Below are positions 60,898 through 64,000 of a DNA stretch of 64,000 nt, one piece after another (positions within the stretch are counted from its first letter, which is position 1; every line of letters begins with the position of its first letter). The position numbers were made by a program, and so were the translations under genes. Below the pieces are notes generated by a model. The model saw only the letters and a list, made by a program, of their open reading frames with translations. It made no database searches and was not told the origin of the DNA. The stretch is from Candidatus Dormiibacterota bacterium (GTDB taxonomy: Bacteria; Chloroflexota; Dormibacteria; Aeolococcales; Aeolococcaceae): NCBI GenBank assembly GCA_003162415.1, contig PMOL01000009.1, positions 195,719-259,718 on the forward strand, written 5' to 3'.

Positions 60898-61758
60898 ATG
60901 TATGCCCGTTACACGAGTGGTGCGATTGCGCTGCTTTTGGGGATCAGCGCATGCGGGACAGATACGATGCCGCGTCCCACGCCCGCGCCGGCTCTGGCCA
61001 GACTCAACGGCACAGTGAGCGTTGCCGGCGGTTACGCGGTCCAAGGCGACTTCAGCACCGCACCCGCCGTCCTACGGGGGGCGCTGCCGACGGCGGCGCC
61101 GGCCGGTTACACGTGCGCTGACTATGCGCACGGATTCCGGATCGCGAGCGGGGCGAGCACGTTCGTGAGCCCGCCAATGCAGACTGCCGGGGCGAGCAGC
61201 GTGTACGTACAGGTCACCCTGGCGTCGGGCTACCGTGGGCCGTCGACGTACGACAGCACCACGACCCCAGCGCTGACGGGCGCCGCCTCGATCACCATCC
61301 CTCCGGCGTCGGCGCCGGTGATCGACACCTTCCGCTCGGCCTTCTACGGCAGCGTCACGCTCACTGTGCGTCCCGACGGTTCGGGATCAGTGACCATCAC
61401 GGATTGGGGGAGCCCGGGATCCGACAGTCGGATCTCAGGGACTGCCAGCTGGAGCTGCACAGAGCCGCTAACGACGGGAGTAGTTGGCACAAAACGCACC
61501 CCTGACGGGAGAGGCGACAACTCAATTGAGCGAGATAGGGTTGTGCTGCTGGATACTCCGAATGGGAGGGTGCAGCAACGCGCGGCAAGAGGGGCGACGA
61601 ATCCGCGTGACCGGGCACGTCAACCCTTGTCGATTGAGGGCTGCGAGCGTCGAGATGGACGCGCCCCGAACGAAATGGCCGGCAGACTCGCTCCGTGCAC
61701 CTGGTGTCTCGCGTCGCTCCTGGAACGCCGGGATAGGCGTGCGAGTGGTGCGTGGTAA
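60898..61758 (+). CDS. Lipoprotein of the W-x-C family with an unusual C-terminal run-on
   Basis: The 286-residue ORF has a lipobox (LLLGISAC). A domain parallel to the divergent neighbour follows: LNGTVSVAGGYAVQGDFSTA, GYTCADY, YRGPSTYDS and ISGTASWSC at about residue 188. Relatives end at this W-x-C. Here the frame continues about 98 residues with Arg-rich, low-complexity sequence and ends in TAATG overlapping the ABC permease start. The tail is probably not a folded domain and may result from a lost stop codon. Confidence 0.6.
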   Translation: MYARYTSGAIALLLGISACGTDTMPRPTPAPALARLNGTVSVAGGYAVQGDFSTAPAVLRGALPTAAPAGYTCADYAHGFRIASGASTFVSPPMQTAGASSVYVQVTLASGYRGPSTYDSTTTPALTGAASITIPPASAPVIDTFRSAFYGSVTLTVRPDGSGSVTITDWGSPGSDSRISGTASWSCTEPLTTGVVGTKRTPDGRGDNSIERDRVVLLDTPNGRVQQRAARGATNPRDRARQPLSIEGCERRDGRAPNEMAGRLAPCTWCLASLLERRDRRASGAW

Positions 61759-64000
61759 TGCTCCGAGCACTCTTGTCTCAGATCCAGCATCGCCGAGGGC
61801 GGGCGGCGGCGGTCGCAGCCGGAATCCTTGTCGCCTCGGTAAGCTTTTCCTTACTGACCGCGGCGACAACCACCAGCACGGCTGACGTGGTGGGCACCGT
61901 GGCGCGGAACCTGCGGCCGGCGTACGACATCCTGGTTCGCCCCCCAGGCTCCACGACCGCACTCGAGGCGAGCGAGGGCCTGGTCCGCGACAACTACCTG
62001 TCCGGGATCTTCGGAGGCATCACGCTGCAGCAGTACGCGCAGGTGAAGAAGATCCCCGGCGTTCAACTCGCCGCACCGATCGCGATGCTCGGCTACATAC
62101 TCGAGAGCATCAGCCTGCCGGTCGACGTGACCGGCGACCTCACGTCGGCGGACGCTCAGGTCCTGACGCTAACTGACACAGAGACCACGGACCGGGGGCT
62201 CACCAAGATCCCAGCTCGCCCAGCGGGCTACGTATATGTCACGAGTGACCCGATCCAGGGATATGCGCTGCCGACGCTCGCCACCATCAACGGAACGCAG
62301 GTCTTCGGTGCAACCGAGACGCTACCGAGCGGGAAGCAGATCACCATTTGCCCGCAGGACACCATGGAGACCGTCGCCTCCCCGTTTATCGATTACGAGG
62401 CCGAGAATGGATCGTGCTGGTCCAGCCAGAACGGATACTACGGAGCGGTGACGGGACTGGGACCTGGCCGGGTGGGTGCGTCTATCACCGTGACGTTTCC
62501 GTTCCTGGTCGCAGCTATCGATCCGGTCGCAGAGCAGCAGCTGGTCGGCCTGGGACACGCCGTCGTCAATGGCCGCTACCTCCGCGACAGCGACACCGCG
62601 GTCACCATCGATCGACATGGCGCGTCGCAGCTGCAGGTGCCCGTGCTGGCGACAACCAACCCGTTCGTGGACGACACGGACCAGATCACAATCAGCCGCC
62701 TGCCGGCATCGGCTGTCGCAACAGTGCGCCAGAACCTCCTCCCGACCCCCCTGGTTGCAGCTCTTGGCAAGCTCACCGCGACCCCGGTCTCGAGGGTCAC
62801 GATCACCTCGCAGGACGCATATCAACAGCTGCTCGACGAGCTCTCGAACTCGTTGCTCGTTGACGCGTACTGGACGGCCGACCCTACGACGTATCGACCG
62901 CTGTCGGGCGGTGCGCTCGCGCCAGTCCCGGTGACAAACCCGAGCAGCGTGTGGGCCTCGAGCTTCTTCACGACCGGCTATGAAGAAGCGCCGATAGATG
63001 CCAGTGACGTCGGATTCCGGCAACTTCACGAGCAGCTGCGGACCAACACGGCGACACAGTTGCTGACGGTCCACTCGGTCGGCGAGTTCGACCCGGCCAA
63101 ACTGCCGGGGTTCAGCGCGCTCTCGCAGGTACCCCTGGAAACGTACTATCCACCCGCGGTCACAGGTGCCGATCCCACAAGCCAGAAAGCACTGGGCGAT
63201 CAGCCGTTGTTGCCGGACGAAAACGTGGCCGGCTACCTGCAGGAGCCGCCCTTGATCCTCACCACCCTCAACGCGCTACCGGCGTTCGAGCAGGACTTCC
63301 CGACGGCCAACACGACCGCGCCGATCAGTGTCATTCGCGTCCGCGTCGCCGGCGTGCACGGCAGCGTAACCCAGCAACTCGCGGAGATCGCTCAGGTCGC
63401 CGCCGCAATCCGTCACGCCACCGGGCTCGATGTGGACGTGACCGCAGGCTCGTCTCCCACAACGGAGACGATCGCGCTTCCCGCGGGACACTACGGGCGT
63501 CCAGTGCTGACGCTTGACGAGTCGTGGGTTCGCAAGGCTGTCGCTCTTCTCATCCTCAACGCTGTCGATGACAAGAGTCTGGCCCTTTTCGTTCTGATCC
63601 TGGTCGTGTGCGCGTTGTTCATCGCCAACGCAACTTTTGCCGGCGTAAGAGCGCGGCGAAGAGAGATCGGGGTGCTGCGTTGCATGGGTTGGCACCGCAG
63701 GGTGATTTTCACCTTCATTCTGGGTGAGGTGCTGCTCACTGGCTTTGTTGCCGGCGTCGCTGGTACCGGGCTGTCTGCTGCGCTGATCGCACTGCTGCGC
63801 CTACAGGTGCCATGGTTGCGGGTCGGTTTGGTGACTCCCGTCGCGGTCGTTCTCGCGGGATTGGCGGGACTCCTGCCGGCGCTACAAGCAACGCGGGGGC
63901 AACCGCTGGATGCTGTGTCGCCCCCGGTGCGGGCCCCAAAGCGCGCTCGTCCGGTACGTCACCTGGTCGGGTTGGTGTTTGCGAACCTGCGCCGCACACC
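61758..64000 (+). CDS. FtsX-like ABC transporter permease (3' partial, not in ORF track)
   Basis: The frame starts at ATG 61758 and stays open to the end of the window (over 745 codons). It has an N-terminal helix (AAAVAAGILVASVSFSLLTAAT), a large extracellular region of about 590 residues, and near the end an FtsX/MacB permease domain. That domain reads LALFVLILVVCALFIANATFAGVRARRREIGVLRCMGWHRRVI, then FTFILGEVLLTGFVAGVAG, and a helix ending GLLPALQATRGQPLDAVSPP. The first-half topology suggests lipoprotein release or peptide export with an ATPase encoded downstream. It overlaps the upstream ORF by 1 nt. Confidence 0.88.
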   Translation, partial: MLRALLSQIQHRRGRAAAVAAGILVASVSFSLLTAATTTSTADVVGTVARNLRPAYDILVRPPGSTTALEASEGLVRDNYLSGIFGGITLQQYAQVKKIPGVQLAAPIAMLGYILESISLPVDVTGDLTSADAQVLTLTDTETTDRGLTKIPARPAGYVYVTSDPIQGYALPTLATINGTQVFGATETLPSGKQITICPQDTMETVASPFIDYEAENGSCWSSQNGYYGAVTGLGPGRVGASITVTFPFLVAAIDPVAEQQLVGLGHAVVNGRYLRDSDTAVTIDRHGASQLQVPVLATTNPFVDDTDQITISRLPASAVATVRQNLLPTPLVAALGKLTATPVSRVTITSQDAYQQLLDELSNSLLVDAYWTADPTTYRPLSGGALAPVPVTNPSSVWASSFFTTGYEEAPIDASDVGFRQLHEQLRTNTATQLLTVHSVGEFDPAKLPGFSALSQVPLETYYPPAVTGADPTSQKALGDQPLLPDENVAGYLQEPPLILTTLNALPAFEQDFPTANTTAPISVIRVRVAGVHGSVTQQLAEIAQVAAAIRHATGLDVDVTAGSSPTTETIALPAGHYGRPVLTLDESWVRKAVALLILNAVDDKSLALFVLILVVCALFIANATFAGVRARRREIGVLRCMGWHRRVIFTFILGEVLLTGFVAGVAGTGLSAALIALLRLQVPWLRVGLVTPVAVVLAGLAGLLPALQATRGQPLDAVSPPVRAPKRARPVRHLVGLVFANLRRT

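Overview
The window is high-GC bacterial DNA. The polA-mutM-glycosyltransferase, uvrB, and radA-PIN/TRAM-ispD-ispF-cysS-rlmB-NYN blocks, a DUF151 nuclease, many GTG starts, 4-nt gene overlaps (ATGA/GTGA) and leaderless-looking promoters fit a Terrabacteria lineage. A Chloroflexota/Dormibacterota-like or actinobacterial soil organism is most likely. This is inferred from gene content only; no marker phylogeny was possible.

Layout. 1-2.7 kb: a cut-off FAD amine oxidase, a YbjQ protein, a membrane protein built from three internal repeats, and a small lipoprotein. 2.73-13.69 kb: a genomic island in the 3' end of tRNA-Leu(CAA), bounded by a 27-bp direct repeat. It carries an integrase, an excisionase-like HTH protein, a serine recombinase, a decayed second integrase fragment, two unknown genes, a roughly 1.5-kb AT-richer stretch without genes, and three secreted beta-propeller proteins (FG-GAP, Vgb-like with 14 repeats, PQQ-like). 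13.8-16.96 kb: an ECF sigma/zinc anti-sigma pair and a GH18 lipoprotein. 17-24.3 kb: DUF151 nuclease divergent from polA-mutM-GT4, then uvrB. 24.4-30.9 kb: the radA to NYN housekeeping operon (repair, isoprenoid MEP pathway, Cys-tRNA, rRNA methylation). 30.9-36.5 kb: an APC permease, acyl-CoA-ligase-like, ketosynthase and flavin disulfide-oxidoreductase gene train. 36.5-45.7 kb: Crp/Fnr regulator, two tRNA-Thr genes, a sigma/membrane-propeller pair, a class II aldolase, a HAD phosphatase with two small coupled genes, a WYL regulator with a palindromic operator, a GGDEF-like protein and a UbiA prenyltransferase.

45.7-64 kb is accessory-looking. A tyrosine recombinase sits just after tRNA-Thr(GGT). 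It is followed by an HTH protein, a gene-poor stretch, a cytosolic-looking trypsin-like protease and a Swt1-like HEPN protein (candidate defence or stress pair). Then come a hydrolase, a truncated haemoglobin, a stand-alone subtilase-propeptide-like protein, two more ECF sigma/membrane-partner pairs, a truncated azlC with azlD, a NIPSNAP protein, an L,D-transpeptidase, a CGNR-type regulator, a divergent pair of paralogous small lipoproteins, and the start of a large FtsX-type ABC permease that runs off the window.

Most notable observations: the island's attachment core lies inside the integrase reading frame, so excision would swap the enzyme's last residues; arm-type repeats flank both cores; an integrase remnant is fused in frame to a neighbouring ORF; a promoter and signal-peptide segment is duplicated between two cargo genes; ispD seems to need a CTG start; a family of secreted proteins ending in W-x-C recurs; and many genes have a TAnnnT box 6-13 nt before the start codon.
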